This document shows, piece by piece, positions 45,859 through 55,244 of a stretch of DNA of 64,000 bases. The notes below the pieces were generated by a model. That model did not search any database and was not told where the DNA came from. It saw nothing but the letters and a program-made list of their open reading frames with translations. A program made the translations under genes and the position numbers. Source of the stretch: Stieleria varia (GTDB lineage: Bacteria; Planctomycetota; Planctomycetia; Pirellulales; Pirellulaceae); NCBI RefSeq assembly GCF_038443385.1, contig NZ_CP151726.1, positions 6,386,001-6,450,000 of the forward strand. Reading direction: 5' to 3'. Numbering within the stretch: the first letter of the stretch is position 1; every line of letters starts with the position of its first letter.

Positions 45859-47506
45859 GAATGGCACAGTCGTTTCTCTAACTATTTGGTTTCAAACGCG
45901 TTATCTCCGGCGGCGAGGCGTGCCTTCAGTTCTTCGCGTGGCTGCATCATCAGGTTGTAATTGCTGCCGCGTTTCTTTCTGACGCGAGGCTCAAACCGGC
46001 CGGGGCGATTGCCGACGATGCACTTGCCGATCTGCTCCAGGCGGCCCGTGCAGTATGTTCGATGTTCCATGCCGCGTTTCGTGCCGATTACATCCCAAGC
46101 CGCCAGCACAAACTGACAACAACTCACGAAACTGATTTCTCGGGGATGTACGCCACACACCCACGCTCCGCCTAACGCCGTCGTTCGGATCGCATTGTAG
46201 GCCAACATCGTCACCCAGAATTCTTTACGAACCATTGCCGGGCTTTTGCAACGAAGGTGATGCAGGTTGAGATGCGTTTTGATGCTGCGTATGTCCAATT
46301 CTGCATTCCAGCGAAAACCAAACAGCTCAGCGAGTTCGTCTGGCTGTACCGCATCGTCGCCGCTGACCTCGGTCATCGTGGTCACGATCACAAAGGGCTG
46401 TTGCTTGCGTCCTGGCTTGGTGATGACGTACTGAATTTCACGAAGCTCGATTGTCCTTGGCATCGAGTTGTACATCTCCTTGCTCATCCAAGCCGGACGC
46501 CCAGGCCGTTGCCAAGATACCAGATGATCTTTCTTGCCTAAGCGCTTGCCGCGACGAAAATCGGTGTGTCGTGCCTGATGTTTTCGGAAGCAAATATCCA
46601 CACCTGCTTGCATCAAAAAAGCGATCATCCAGTAGTTGCCATAGAACCGATCGGCCACGGCTATATCGCCTTTGTTGAAGCAGCCGATCAGTTGCCGAAG
46701 CAACGCTGTCTCACCAGTCTCCTTGCCTTTGTACTTGGCGATCGCACAGTCGACGACGCAAGCAGTCGCTAGTGAAAGGACGACGACGAAGCGGGCGATC
46801 GGAAACCCGATTCCAGGCTTCTGGGCAGGGTTCTGAGGATACTCTGCTTGGTTCTTGGGTGTATCGGCCATCATGAACGTGGAGCCGTCAACGAGTTTGG
46901 CGTGACGATTTTTCCAGAGATGCTCTGGCTCGACCAGACGTTCGGCTTCGTCAGCGATCTCGGTTGTCAACTCATGCAACGCGTCTTCGGATAGCTTCGC
47001 CCGGGCACGACAATAGTCGCGGGTGTCGGGGGCAACATCACCCTCGTCATGACCGCTGAGATGACTACTGATTCGAGCGACAGCGCTTTGGCAAGAAGCT
47101 TCTTTGCCGTCGCGCAGAACTTGGCTCATAAAGGCCCACAAAACGATCGCTGTCGTGTAGGTTCGTCCGAAGAGATTGCGATGCCGGGAGAAGACCGAAG
47201 CGATGCGGTTCTCGCTGAGGATATCCACAAACGGCAATCCCGGAGCACCGAGGAATCCGGCGACGGTTTGGCCGAAAGTGAAGTTGCCACGGCGAGGCGA
47301 TTGGGAACAAGATGGCATAAGAAAACCCTCCCTGGTCTCACTGATTGGCATCGGTGACCGGGGAGGGTTCGAAACAATGTGAAGCCTGGAAGGGTTTCAC
47401 GGCAAGAAGAATCGCCCTGCGTCGGCAATTTTATGCGAAACAGCCGAGATGCAGATAGACGACTTCTGCGCGGAGCAAGCATGAATCGAAAACGACTGTG
47501 CCATTC
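45859..47506 (-). mobile_element. IS4-family insertion sequence, intact ends
   Basis: 1,648 bp. The terminal inverted repeats share GAATGGCACAGTCGTTT. The flanks GCGGGTGGCAC at 45848-45858 and at 47507-47517 are an 11-bp target duplication. It inserted only about 15 bases from the CAAG end of the IS91 element, in the short space between that element and the M23 peptidase gene. Confidence 0.9.
45882..47351 (-). CDS. IS4-family DDE transposase
   Basis: 489 residues, full length for the family. The three acidic residues are seen in KLVDGSTFMMAD, in GDIAVADRFYGNYW, and in the IS4-typical helix FRWNAELDIRSIKTHLNLHHLRC, which corresponds to the Y-(2)-R-(3)-E-(6)-K signature. No frameshift. It fills the insertion sequence between matching terminal repeats. 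Confidence 0.92.
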   Translation of the reverse strand: MPISETREGFLMPSCSQSPRRGNFTFGQTVAGFLGAPGLPFVDILSENRIASVFSRHRNLFGRTYTTAIVLWAFMSQVLRDGKEASCQSAVARISSHLSGHDEGDVAPDTRDYCRARAKLSEDALHELTTEIADEAERLVEPEHLWKNRHAKLVDGSTFMMADTPKNQAEYPQNPAQKPGIGFPIARFVVVLSLATACVVDCAIAKYKGKETGETALLRQLIGCFNKGDIAVADRFYGNYWMIAFLMQAGVDICFRKHQARHTDFRRGKRLGKKDHLVSWQRPGRPAWMSKEMYNSMPRTIELREIQYVITKPGRKQQPFVIVTTMTEVSGDDAVQPDELAELFGFRWNAELDIRSIKTHLNLHHLRCKSPAMVRKEFWVTMLAYNAIRTTALGGAWVCGVHPREISFVSCCQFVLAAWDVIGTKRGMEHRTYCTGRLEQIGKCIVGNRPGRFEPRVRKKRGSNYNLMMQPREELKARLAAGDNAFETK

Positions 47507-47526
47507 GCGGGTGGCACCAACTGGCT

Positions 47527-47858
47527 CTAAACTCGCGTGTAGTGTCTGCCTTTGACTAGGATCATACCTTTTGCTGTTGAAACCTCAAACAATGTAGGTA
47601 CACGCTGTCCTTCGGCAACAACATGGAAGTGAAGATGGGGGGCGTACGTCCAACCAGAATTCCCCGATATTGCGATCGGTGCTCCACGTTCCACCACATC
47701 TCCACACGCAACTCGCGCGCCTCGAAAATCAAGATGGCCGTAAGTTGCTACTGAAAAGTCGTCGTGTTCAATTTCGACAATGTTACAAAAGGGAAGATTT
47801 GACTTACATGGACCACCAGGAGAAAAAGTATCAATAACTCGTCTTACTGTTCCGGATC
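47527..47858 (-). pseudogene. M23 peptidase, 3' part, split by an insertion sequence
   Basis: The C-terminal half of a LytM/M23 zinc peptidase: TVRRVIDTFSPGG, then ATYGHLDF (a metal-site region), VERGAPIAISGNSGWTYAPHLHFHV with the H-x-H motif, and a short tail. It continues the frame of the part at 49583-49883: joining at one copy of TTCCGGATC restores ASRSGTVRRVID. The gene is therefore broken only by the ISKra4-type insertion. Confidence 0.88.
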
Positions 47859-49582
47859 GAGTGTGACCGGCAACCCGCGAGGCTTCTGCGGAGCATTGCG
47901 GAATCTGGGTAAACAAAAAGCGGCCAACCTGCCATGATTTGGGTTCTAACTTCCAGGTATCAAAGGCAGGAGGCCGCTGAAATGAGCGTCGAACATTCAA
48001 GCGATATTGACAACCCCACTTCGTCTTCTTTTCCGCAGTCGCCCGAGCAAATCGCCGAGAAACTGCAGCAGTGCGGCGACACCATCCGAGAACACGTCGT
48101 CAATGCTTCTAAATGCGGCCAGTCTTTCGATGAAACAGAGCGTGCCGTGTGGAATCTTGTCTTGAAAACCGGCTTTCTGGCGATGGAGCTCTTCACCAAA
48201 CTCCAAGGCAAGGGGGACCTTGGTGATCAAGCGGTCAGCGAATCAGGCAAAACACTGCGACGCAGCGAGAAACCGACCGACACGGTGGTTCGGTCGATTT
48301 TCGGTGAACACGCCTTTCAACAGTACACCTACAGCCCGGGAAAGAACAAGAGAATCGAACTGCATCCGATCAGCGCCCGCATGCAACTGCCGGAGCACCG
48401 CTGGTCGTACCTGCTCCAAGAGTTCTCCCAAATGTTCTGCGTCGAATCCGCATTCAACCAGGCCGCTGATAATCTCGAACTCGTTTTCGGAGCGAAATTC
48501 TCGATCGACACGCTCGAACAGACCAGCCAGAGAATGGGGGTCCAGGCCGATGCCTTTCTGGACGACTTGCCCACGCCCAAAAAGAAGGATGAAGCCGAGC
48601 TTCTCGTCGCTTCGGCCGACTGCAAGGGCGTTCCCTTGATCAAAGACGATGCCGCCAAAGTTGCTGCTTTTGAGACAGCAAAGAAACGGCCCGGAAACCG
48701 TCGCATGGCAACGGTCACGAGTGCTTACACCGTCGATCCCTATGTTCGCACAGCCGAGCAAATTGTCGCTGCCTTGTTCCGTGATGACAAAGAACCCGGC
48801 ACGCAATCACGCAAGAGCAAAAAGAAACGACCGCGGCCAAAGCACAAGCACACATCGGCTCACTTTCCCGCGACCTTCGTGGACGACGATACGGAGGTTC
48901 CCATCAGCGGTATCCACGAGGGGATCGCATGGCTCGCAGATCAAGTCAGTGTCCGCCGAAAGAAACTCCAAGTGATCATTCTGTTAATGGACGGTCAGCA
49001 GAGCCTCTGGGAAGTCGCGCAGTTACACTTAGGCGACGATCCATTAGTGGTGCCAATCTTGGACATCATTCACGTAGCGACTTACGTGTGGGAGGCTTCG
49101 TCATTGTTCGAGAAATCCAGCGAAAAGCGAGCAGCGTTTACGCGGGAGCGATTGCTGAAAATCCTGCGTGGTGAGGTCAACGGGGTGATCCGAGGGCTAC
49201 GTCGAATGGGTTCGCTTGGGAAACTCAAGGGCGATAAACTCAAAGACCTTCGACGCATCTGTGGTTACTTCGAGAAACACAAGGATCGGATGCGTTACGA
49301 CGAATATCTTGCTGCAGGCTACCCGATTGCCTCGGGTGTGATCGAAGGCGCGTGCGGGCACTTGGTAAAGGACCGCATGGAACGAAGCGGGATGCGTTGG
49401 ACGCTGGAAGCTGCACGGAGCATGCTCAACGTGCGGGCGGTATTTCAGAGTGACTACTGGGATAAATTCTGCAAACAGCGAGTCACGGAGTTGAGCGAGA
49501 GCACCCATCCAAACCGTAACATGGTCTGCCACTACACTCCGCTTACCATGGCATGTTAACCGGCGGGTTGCCGGTCACACTC
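47859..49582 (+). mobile_element. ISKra4-family insertion sequence, copy 1
   Basis: 1,724 bp with terminal inverted repeats GAGTGTGACCGGCAACCCGC. It is flanked by the 9-bp direct repeat TTCCGGATC (47850-47858 and 49583-49591). It interrupts the M23 peptidase gene. A copy of equal length with the same transposase lies at 61953-63676. Confidence 0.93.
47934..49559 (+). CDS. ISKra4-family transposase
   Basis: 541 residues, intact. The C-terminal half shows the family signature YDEYLAAGYPIASGVIEGAC, then LVKDRMERSGMRWTLEAA. Acidic catalytic candidates are in ASADCKGVPL and LLMDGQQSLWE. The start is 75 bases inside the left end of the element. The protein is the same as that of the second copy. 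Confidence 0.9.
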   Translation: MIWVLTSRYQRQEAAEMSVEHSSDIDNPTSSSFPQSPEQIAEKLQQCGDTIREHVVNASKCGQSFDETERAVWNLVLKTGFLAMELFTKLQGKGDLGDQAVSESGKTLRRSEKPTDTVVRSIFGEHAFQQYTYSPGKNKRIELHPISARMQLPEHRWSYLLQEFSQMFCVESAFNQAADNLELVFGAKFSIDTLEQTSQRMGVQADAFLDDLPTPKKKDEAELLVASADCKGVPLIKDDAAKVAAFETAKKRPGNRRMATVTSAYTVDPYVRTAEQIVAALFRDDKEPGTQSRKSKKKRPRPKHKHTSAHFPATFVDDDTEVPISGIHEGIAWLADQVSVRRKKLQVIILLMDGQQSLWEVAQLHLGDDPLVVPILDIIHVATYVWEASSLFEKSSEKRAAFTRERLLKILRGEVNGVIRGLRRMGSLGKLKGDKLKDLRRICGYFEKHKDRMRYDEYLAAGYPIASGVIEGACGHLVKDRMERSGMRWTLEAARSMLNVRAVFQSDYWDKFCKQRVTELSESTHPNRNMVCHYTPLTMAC

Positions 49583-49883
49583 TTCCGGATCTTGATGCAC
49601 AGACAATTGTTCCTACTGGCATAGAAAAATCAATCGAATAGAACGAATTTCCACTGTGCGTCGAACCTCCGTAGGCTTGGTTAACCAAAAAACGTTCTCC
49701 GCACTGAAAGGGAAGCCCATAAATAAAATCCGATTTATGAGATTGAAGAACGAGTGAAATGGATTCTCTCAACAACTGACTTGAATGTGTACCTGCATCA
49801 GTTGGATTTGACATTGAACCAGCCGACGCGCCCGACACATTGCCTTCGAACAACTTGCGAATTGCGCTAAGGAAATTCGGCAT
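49583..49883 (-). pseudogene. M23 peptidase, 5' part
   Basis: It starts at the ATG at 49883, two bases after the stop of the cysteine-rich frame upstream. The N-terminal 55 residues are polar, with no signal peptide. The peptidase domain begins at DFIYGLPFQCGERF and includes THSGNSFYSIDFSMPVGTIV, with the first zinc ligands (His, Asp) of the M23 family. The insertion sequence interrupts it at ASRSG. In an RHS locus this position is usually held by an immunity gene; a lytic peptidase here is unusual. Confidence 0.82.
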
Positions 49884-49885
49884 TG

Positions 49886-50344
49886 TTACGTCGCTAAAAC
49901 CGGTGGATAATACGGTTCTACTGGTGATTCTGGGGGTTTTCCCGGTGTCGGATTGCTCGGAACATCGCCAGGTCCGTCTGGATTTTCCCATGGATCAGTT
50001 GGATCAAAGTCGTCTTCAGGACACCCACAAAGATCTTTACACCTACCATTTGGGCCTCCAAATCTTGGCTGTTTAAACCCGCCTGCAAAGCCACAGCCAA
50101 GCAGCGTTTTTCCCCAACACCACAATTTGGCTTCGTCACATTGTTTATTCATGGGAGTATTATATCTGCGAGCACACCGCTCGCGCGCAGAACCATCGGG
50201 GAATCCATCGGGTGCACAATCTGCAGTCGCATTGGCTTCGGATGTCATTAGTGCATTGAATTCACAAGTTGCGAAGCCGGTAGTGCACCGACTGGCTGCA
50301 CGGCGGGCACCTCGAATCAGGCACCAAGATCCGACAGTCACCAA
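49886..50344 (-). CDS. Cysteine-rich frame after the RHS core, possible frameshifted toxin tip
   Basis: 152 codons from a TTG at 50344 that overlaps the RHS stop. The same frame is open further upstream and reads NPAAGWIAAGLVTVGSWCLI, a membrane-like stretch, so it may be the original continuation of the RHS protein after a frameshift near 50350-50400. The rest is cysteine-rich (FATCEFN; DCAPDGF; CARRYN; KQCDEAKLWCWG; CKDLCGCPEDD) with a proline-rich tail. No family recognised. The M23 gene starts two bases after it. Confidence 0.5.
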   Translation of the reverse strand: MVTVGSWCLIRGARRAASRCTTGFATCEFNALMTSEANATADCAPDGFPDGSARERCARRYNTPMNKQCDEAKLWCWGKTLLGCGFAGGFKQPRFGGPNGRCKDLCGCPEDDFDPTDPWENPDGPGDVPSNPTPGKPPESPVEPYYPPVLAT

Positions 50345-51570
50345 TCCTGCCGCAATCCAACCTGCTGCTGGATTGCCATCAAGGCGGCACGAAGAGCCGC
50401 TAATGCAGCGACTACAGTCTCGCCTCCTGCCGCGATTACTGCGATTAAAATCTCAATTTCAGTAACAATTGCGGGCTCCAACGCGAAGAATCCGTATGGA
50501 TCTTGCATGGTCAAACCAAAGTAGTTGCAGTACACGGACATCCCATCGAGAAAACCGATCGGATCTCTGGAGCAGAAGCGGCCGACGACCGGGTCGTACA
50601 TGCGGGCACGGTAGTGATACACATCCATCACTTCGTCGTACTCACGGCCGGTGTAGGTGTAGCGGTTGCCTTCGGCGGTCGATGTGCGTACCGTACCACT
50701 GCCGTCGAAGATCGAGAGCATTCCGTAGGCCGAATAGGCGTAGCGTTCCTGGATGGTTCCGCTTGTGTCCGTCAGTGCGGTGATGCTGTATTGCTGGTTT
50801 CGATGGAAATAGCGATTGCCGGATCCGCCGGTTCGCATCACCGGCTCGTCGATGTAACTGGCATAGAGATACGTGTAGGTCGGTGAACTTGCTGCCGTGC
50901 CGGACGTGTAGTCAGCGATCGTTTGCTGACCCGACTGCACGTAGACCATCGCCGTCGTGCCGTCGTCGCGACCGACTCGGCGGCCCAGGGCATCGAACTG
51001 GTACGTGATGTCGTCCGTGCTGTCGTTGTCGATGTCTGCTCCGATGAGTTTGTTCTCGAAGTCCCATTGCATCTTCAACGGATCAGTGCCGGGGCGAAGC
51101 ACGGCTGGGATCTCCGTTTGATTACCTTTGGCATCGTGCTGAACTGCTTGACTGGCCACGGTCAGGATTTCGTGGGTTGGACCGTGGGTTCGTGACTGCG
51201 AACTGCCGTTCTCAGTGATGCTGTTCCAATCGCCCACCAGAGACAGACTCCAAGATTGATCCAGGTTGGTGTCATCTCTCTCCCAGTTCACCAAGCGGTC
51301 TTCGTCGTCATAGCCACTGGTTCCGACAGCGAATCCGTAGCCACTCATCGTGCCGCTGATCGCCTCGGACGTCTTATTCTTGTTGTCGTCTCAGCCGTAG
51401 GTGTAATTGCCGATCGAGGCACCGGAATACGAGATTCCGGCCAGGGTGTTGTCGACGTTGTAGGTTCGGGTTTCGCTCACCCCGTTATTGTACACACTCG
51501 TGAGCATCCTGCCCCCGTCGTCGTAAGTTCGCGTGTCGATCGTCGTGCTGCCCAGGGCCACGGTGGGCAT
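50338..51570 (-). pseudogene. RHS/YD-repeat protein, truncated and with an internal stop
   Basis: The YD-repeat shell (DTRTYDDGGRMLTSVYNNG, then YDDEDRLVNWERDD) leads into the RHS core YAYSAYGMLSIFDGSG, YTYTGREYDEVMDVYHYRARMYDP and the boundary FCSRDPIGFLDGMSVY. The frame is broken by a TGA at 51391-51393 inside NYTYG(stop)DDNKNKT, where RHS repeats usually have tryptophan, a single-base change. The 5' end stops near 51570 at a palindromic repeat; the large N-terminal shell is missing. After the core comes a hydrophobic tip (IEILIAVIAAGGETVVAALAAL). Confidence 0.88.
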
Positions 51571-52213
51571 TGATCGTAGGTCATGCTGTGCATGACGAAT
51601 TACGGGCTGCCTTTCTTGGCGCTCGGGGTACTGGACTCGGTGGAAACTTTCGGTGATGTCCGAGGCGTCTATGTGGTGGTGTACGGATTGTGTCATGCGG
51701 AGCATGACTTACCGGCTACAACATCGTGGGGCAGGTTTTCAACCTGCCGTTCAGACAGGGAAATTTGGCAGGTTGAAAACCTGCCCCACGAAGGGACGTG
51801 CCTTGCCATTCACAGCGTGACGCACCGGAAGCGACTCACGCGGTTCGATTCAGCAATCCTGCCCTGAAACGCAAACCATCCGCCTGGGACTGCTATTTTG
51901 GAAAGGGGACTGACTGTCTAGGGCCTTGAACGGTCGGTACAAGATCGCCCCAGAGATTCAGACGTCTTTCGCGACGAGCAATCTGCTAGACGAAGTGGAG
52001 GGAGCGAGGACGGCGACACTGGGATGAAGAACGAACCGCCACTTCAACCAATAGCTCGGTTTTTCCTAACTGAGTGGAGTGAAGAATCGCATTGAGGGAT
52101 TTCGGTCATGGATGACCGCCAAGATCCCAGGGGGCAGCAACGGACTCCCCGCAAATCCACATGATGTTGGGATACAATGCGAATCACTCATTCCCTTTCC
52201 TTGAGGATTCCTG
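51571..52213. repeat. Palindromic repeats and non-coding spacer
   Basis: It starts with converging REP-like units (GTAGGTCATGCTGTGCATGA at 51578; its partner near 51691). A perfect 24-bp inverted repeat follows, with arms 51725-51748 and 51767-51790 (core GGCAGGTTTTCAACCTGCC). From 51850 to 52213 I see no gene; the promoter of the oxidoreductase gene should be near the right end. The RHS gene ends abruptly at the first repeat. Confidence 0.7.
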
Positions 52214-53284
52214 ATGCCCAATCGACGAGAAATCCTGGTTGCCGCCTTGGCCGGTTGCACCCTGCCGGCGTGCCATGTCGTCGGAGCCGAGTCCACCCAT
52301 CGAATCCGAGTGGGGCAAGTCGGCACGATGCACGCCCATGCCTCGGGCAAGATGTCGACGATGCGAAAGCTCGACGACCTGTTCGAAGTCGTCGGTGTGG
52401 TCGAACCGGATCATGGTGCGCGTCAGCGCGCCGAAAAGAATGATGCGTATCGGGGTCTGCCGTTCGTCGAGCTGGATCAGCTTCTCGAAACCACCGGTCT
52501 CGCCGCCGTCGCTGTTGAGACATCCGTCAGTGATTTGGTCGAGAACGCGGTGCGTTGCTTACAAGCCGGCAAGCACATTCACTTGGACAAGCCTGCGGGG
52601 ATCTCCATGTCTGCCTGTCGCGAGATGCATGCCGAAGCAAACCGGCGAGGATTGACGATTCAAATGGGCTACATGTTTCGCTACAACCCTGCGTTCACGC
52701 TGCTGTTTCAGATGGTGCGAGACGGTTGGCTGGGCGACGTCACGGAACTCAACGGGGCAATGGGAAAACTCGCGGGGGACTCGCTGCGACGCGATTTGGC
52801 TCAGTACAGCGGAGGCGGCATGTTCGAGCTTTCTTGTCACTTGATTGATGCGATGGTGACTGTCCTGGGCAAGCCGCAGAAGGTCCAGTCGTACAATCGA
52901 CGGACACGGCCCGATGCCGATTCGTTTGCGGACAATCAATTGGCCGTGTTTGAATACCCCAACGCCGTGGCAACCATCCGCTGCAACCACATCGATCCGT
53001 TTGGGTTTGCGCGAAGGCAGTTTGGCGTCGCGGGAACAAAGGGTGTTTTCGATATCAACCCGCTGGAGCCGCCCGCAGCTCGACTGACACTTGATCAAGC
53101 CCGTGGCGATTACCAGAAAGGAGCACAGGACGTTGCCTTCGCCCGATCACCCGGTCGCTACGACGCCGAGTTCGTTGACTTGGCAAAAGTGATCCGAGGT
53201 GAGAAACAACTTGCGTGGAACTCCGACCATGACTTGGCCGTCCACGAAGCCGTCCTGGCTGGAAGCGGAATGGATGTCGACTGA
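52214..53284 (+). CDS. Exported Gfo/Idh/MocA-family oxidoreductase
   Basis: 356 residues. A signal-like N-terminus (REILVAALAGCTLPACHVVGAES) precedes an NAD(P)-binding domain. The family EKP motif reads HIHLDKPAGIS. The C-terminal substrate domain includes YMFRYNPAF and GGGMFELSCHLIDAMVTVLG, with the catalytic-type histidine of the family. Secreted members are common in planctomycetes and act on sugars or inositols. Substrate unknown. No operon partner. Confidence 0.87.
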   Translation: MPNRREILVAALAGCTLPACHVVGAESTHRIRVGQVGTMHAHASGKMSTMRKLDDLFEVVGVVEPDHGARQRAEKNDAYRGLPFVELDQLLETTGLAAVAVETSVSDLVENAVRCLQAGKHIHLDKPAGISMSACREMHAEANRRGLTIQMGYMFRYNPAFTLLFQMVRDGWLGDVTELNGAMGKLAGDSLRRDLAQYSGGGMFELSCHLIDAMVTVLGKPQKVQSYNRRTRPDADSFADNQLAVFEYPNAVATIRCNHIDPFGFARRQFGVAGTKGVFDINPLEPPAARLTLDQARGDYQKGAQDVAFARSPGRYDAEFVDLAKVIRGEKQLAWNSDHDLAVHEAVLAGSGMDVD

Positions 53285-53300
53285 ACGATCAGAGTTGCGA

Positions 53301-54254
53301 TCATGAATCAATTGCCGTTTCCTGCCTCTGACGGTGATGACGTGAGATCCATACGCTGCATGGGCAGTGCCTCAGGACGTGTCTTGAGGTACCACCCAAG
53401 AACCATTGGCCGATCAGACTGTGAGTGGTTTCACCGACGACCACCAAGTCGCTGCCGGATTCTTGAGCCGCATCCACGATCGCCTCACCCGGATGGCGAG
53501 CACGGCAGACCTGCGTCGTCGTGTTTGGAATCGAATCCGCGACAACGCTTGCCATGCGTTCGCCGCCACAACGCACTCGCTCCATCTCATCCGTCTCCCA
53601 AGATGGTTCCATCACGGCGAACGAATCTTGTTCAAATGGAAAGGGCGGTGACGCAACGCTTAGTAGAGTGACACTGCTGGACTCGCCCCATTGGATGCCG
53701 CATAGCTCATTGACCGCTTCCCTTGCCCCGATCGATTGGTCGTAGCCGACCATGATCCGAAGTCCATCAGCAGATGCACTGGCTGTGGATTCGGTCAAGG
53801 AATCGGCGGAGTCGAGATTCTGCGGCCTGTCCGGGCGGACCACCGCGACGCTGCAGTGTGCGTGAGTGGCCACGCTGTCCGAAACGCTGCCCAGCAACAC
53901 GCGGTGCAACATCGAGTGGCCACGGGCACCCAGCACGATCAGATCCGCTTGGTACTCGTTGGCCTCTTCCAAAATATTCTTTACCGTGTGACCGCTTCGC
54001 CGTTTCATCACAACGGTCCGGCAATGCTGTGAGAGCATCATCATCAGCTCCGCGTGCAGTTCTTCCACGCGACGTGTTTCCTTCAAATCCCATTCGGCAG
54101 ACCACGGCTGCACCGCAGTTCGACCGACTGAATCAGCGGCATAGGAAACCGTTAAAACGTGCACGTCCAGCTCATTGTGACGAGAAAGCCGTTGGATGAA
54201 GCGGGCCGCCTCCATGGAGTCGCCCGAACCATCGGATGCAAACAGCACTTTCAT
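53301..54254 (-). CDS. Two-domain universal stress protein (UspA), first of three
   Basis: 317 residues from the ATG at 54254; the open frame further upstream runs into a tandem repeat and is not coding. Domain 1 starts MKVLFASDGSG and has the ATP-binding motif GARGHSMLHRVLLGSVSDS (G-2x-G-9x-G-S). Domain 2 starts IMVGYDQSIGAREAV and ends GETTHSLIGQWFLGGTSRH. Such proteins bind ATP and respond to starvation, hypoxia or redox stress. Divergent from the TerB-like genes. Confidence 0.9.
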   Translation of the reverse strand: MKVLFASDGSGDSMEAARFIQRLSRHNELDVHVLTVSYAADSVGRTAVQPWSAEWDLKETRRVEELHAELMMMLSQHCRTVVMKRRSGHTVKNILEEANEYQADLIVLGARGHSMLHRVLLGSVSDSVATHAHCSVAVVRPDRPQNLDSADSLTESTASASADGLRIMVGYDQSIGAREAVNELCGIQWGESSSVTLLSVASPPFPFEQDSFAVMEPSWETDEMERVRCGGERMASVVADSIPNTTTQVCRARHPGEAIVDAAQESGSDLVVVGETTHSLIGQWFLGGTSRHVLRHCPCSVWISRHHRQRQETAIDS

Positions 54255-54606
54255 GATCGTGGATTTACCTGTGAGTAAACGTGGAACGAAGTGTTCCAAA
54301 AATTGGTTGCACTTGTCGTGCCAACATCGAACAGGCAATCGAACAGGCAATTGAACAGGGCAATCGAACAGGCAATTGAACAGGGCAATCAAACAGGCAG
54401 TGGGACCGTCAATCGTCCGGTCAACCGGCCCTTCCTCGATTTGAAACGCGACCTTCCTGTGACTGAGTCGCACACCCGGTGCGCGTATCTGCTCACACCA
54501 GTATGTTGAGTGGGGCCGAGAGAATCGTAGATTGCGAAATCTGGTGATTGGCCCGGCGATTGCATAAGCGATCCTTCGCACCGCAATGACACCAAAGGAT
54601 CGGAAG
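54255..54606. promoter_or_regulatory. Divergent control region with tandem repeat
   Basis: The region lies between the minus-strand UspA gene and the plus-strand TerB-like gene. From 54325 to 54392 an 11- to 13-base unit (AGGCAATCGAAC and variants with TTGAAC or AGGGC) is repeated about six times within the leader of the UspA gene. Direct repeats of this length could be regulator-binding iterons or simple slippage. No other gene is visible. Confidence 0.5.
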
Positions 54607-55194
54607 ATGGGATCGGCAAACATGGCCCGCAGTTCTGCGTCGGAACTCTTACAACAGAAGTACTTTCACGACGTCGAGGAAATGATCGCGTCCCGCCTGC
54701 ATGCCGAGACAGAATCCGATGCAGGTCGCCGGGAGTTGGTGCGGTCGACGGGGATCAAGGACCAGAGACTGATCCAAGAACTGGTGGATCTGGGGATCAC
54801 ATCGGAGGGTTTGATCGCCTTGCGTCTGCTGCCGCTGGTGATGGTCGCTTGGGCGGAGAATCGCGTGGACCCCAAGGAGCACGCTTCGATCATGGAGATC
54901 GCAGGTCAAGTCGGCATCACGGACAGCAGCGTCGCCTACATCCTGTTGGAACGCTGGCTGCAGCACTTGCCTCCCGCGGAAACCGTCGACGCTTGGAAAC
55001 GGCTGATGCACGAGACGACACAAACGATGAGCCCGCAAGCTTGCAAGAAATTGATTCATCGCATGGAGGTGCAAATGACACAGGTCGCAAAATCGACGGG
55101 AGGAATCTTCGGTTTGGGAAAGGTGTCCAAGAAGGAACAGCAGATGATTGATGGCCTGCTGGTTGCCTTGAAGAATCAACTGCCGCAGAAATGA
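54607..55194 (+). CDS. TerB-like helical protein, paralog 1
   Basis: 195 residues from the ATG at 54607 (54622 is an alternative). All-helical, without signal peptide. The middle part LLPLVMVAWAENRVDPKEHASIMEIAGQVGI has the TerB-like pattern (helix, then acidic turn with Asp and Glu, then helix). It ends TGGIFGLGKVSKKEQQMIDGL. The next gene is a paralog with the same layout 50 bases downstream. TerB-like domains occur in stress and membrane-linked systems; the exact role is unknown. Confidence 0.6.
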   Translation: MGSANMARSSASELLQQKYFHDVEEMIASRLHAETESDAGRRELVRSTGIKDQRLIQELVDLGITSEGLIALRLLPLVMVAWAENRVDPKEHASIMEIAGQVGITDSSVAYILLERWLQHLPPAETVDAWKRLMHETTQTMSPQACKKLIHRMEVQMTQVAKSTGGIFGLGKVSKKEQQMIDGLLVALKNQLPQK

Positions 55195-55244
55195 ACGTCA
55201 GAGAGAATTCACGAAAACTATAGCCAATCCATAGGAGCAAAGTC

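Noticed and set aside
47340-47400. GGTTCGA-containing stretch resembling a tRNA T-arm
   Set aside because: No acceptor or anticodon arm can be paired around it; it lies in the terminal part of the IS4 element.
54255-54623. N-terminal extension of the UspA protein
   Set aside because: It would translate the tandem repeat and has no domain; the UspA fold starts at the ATG at 54254.
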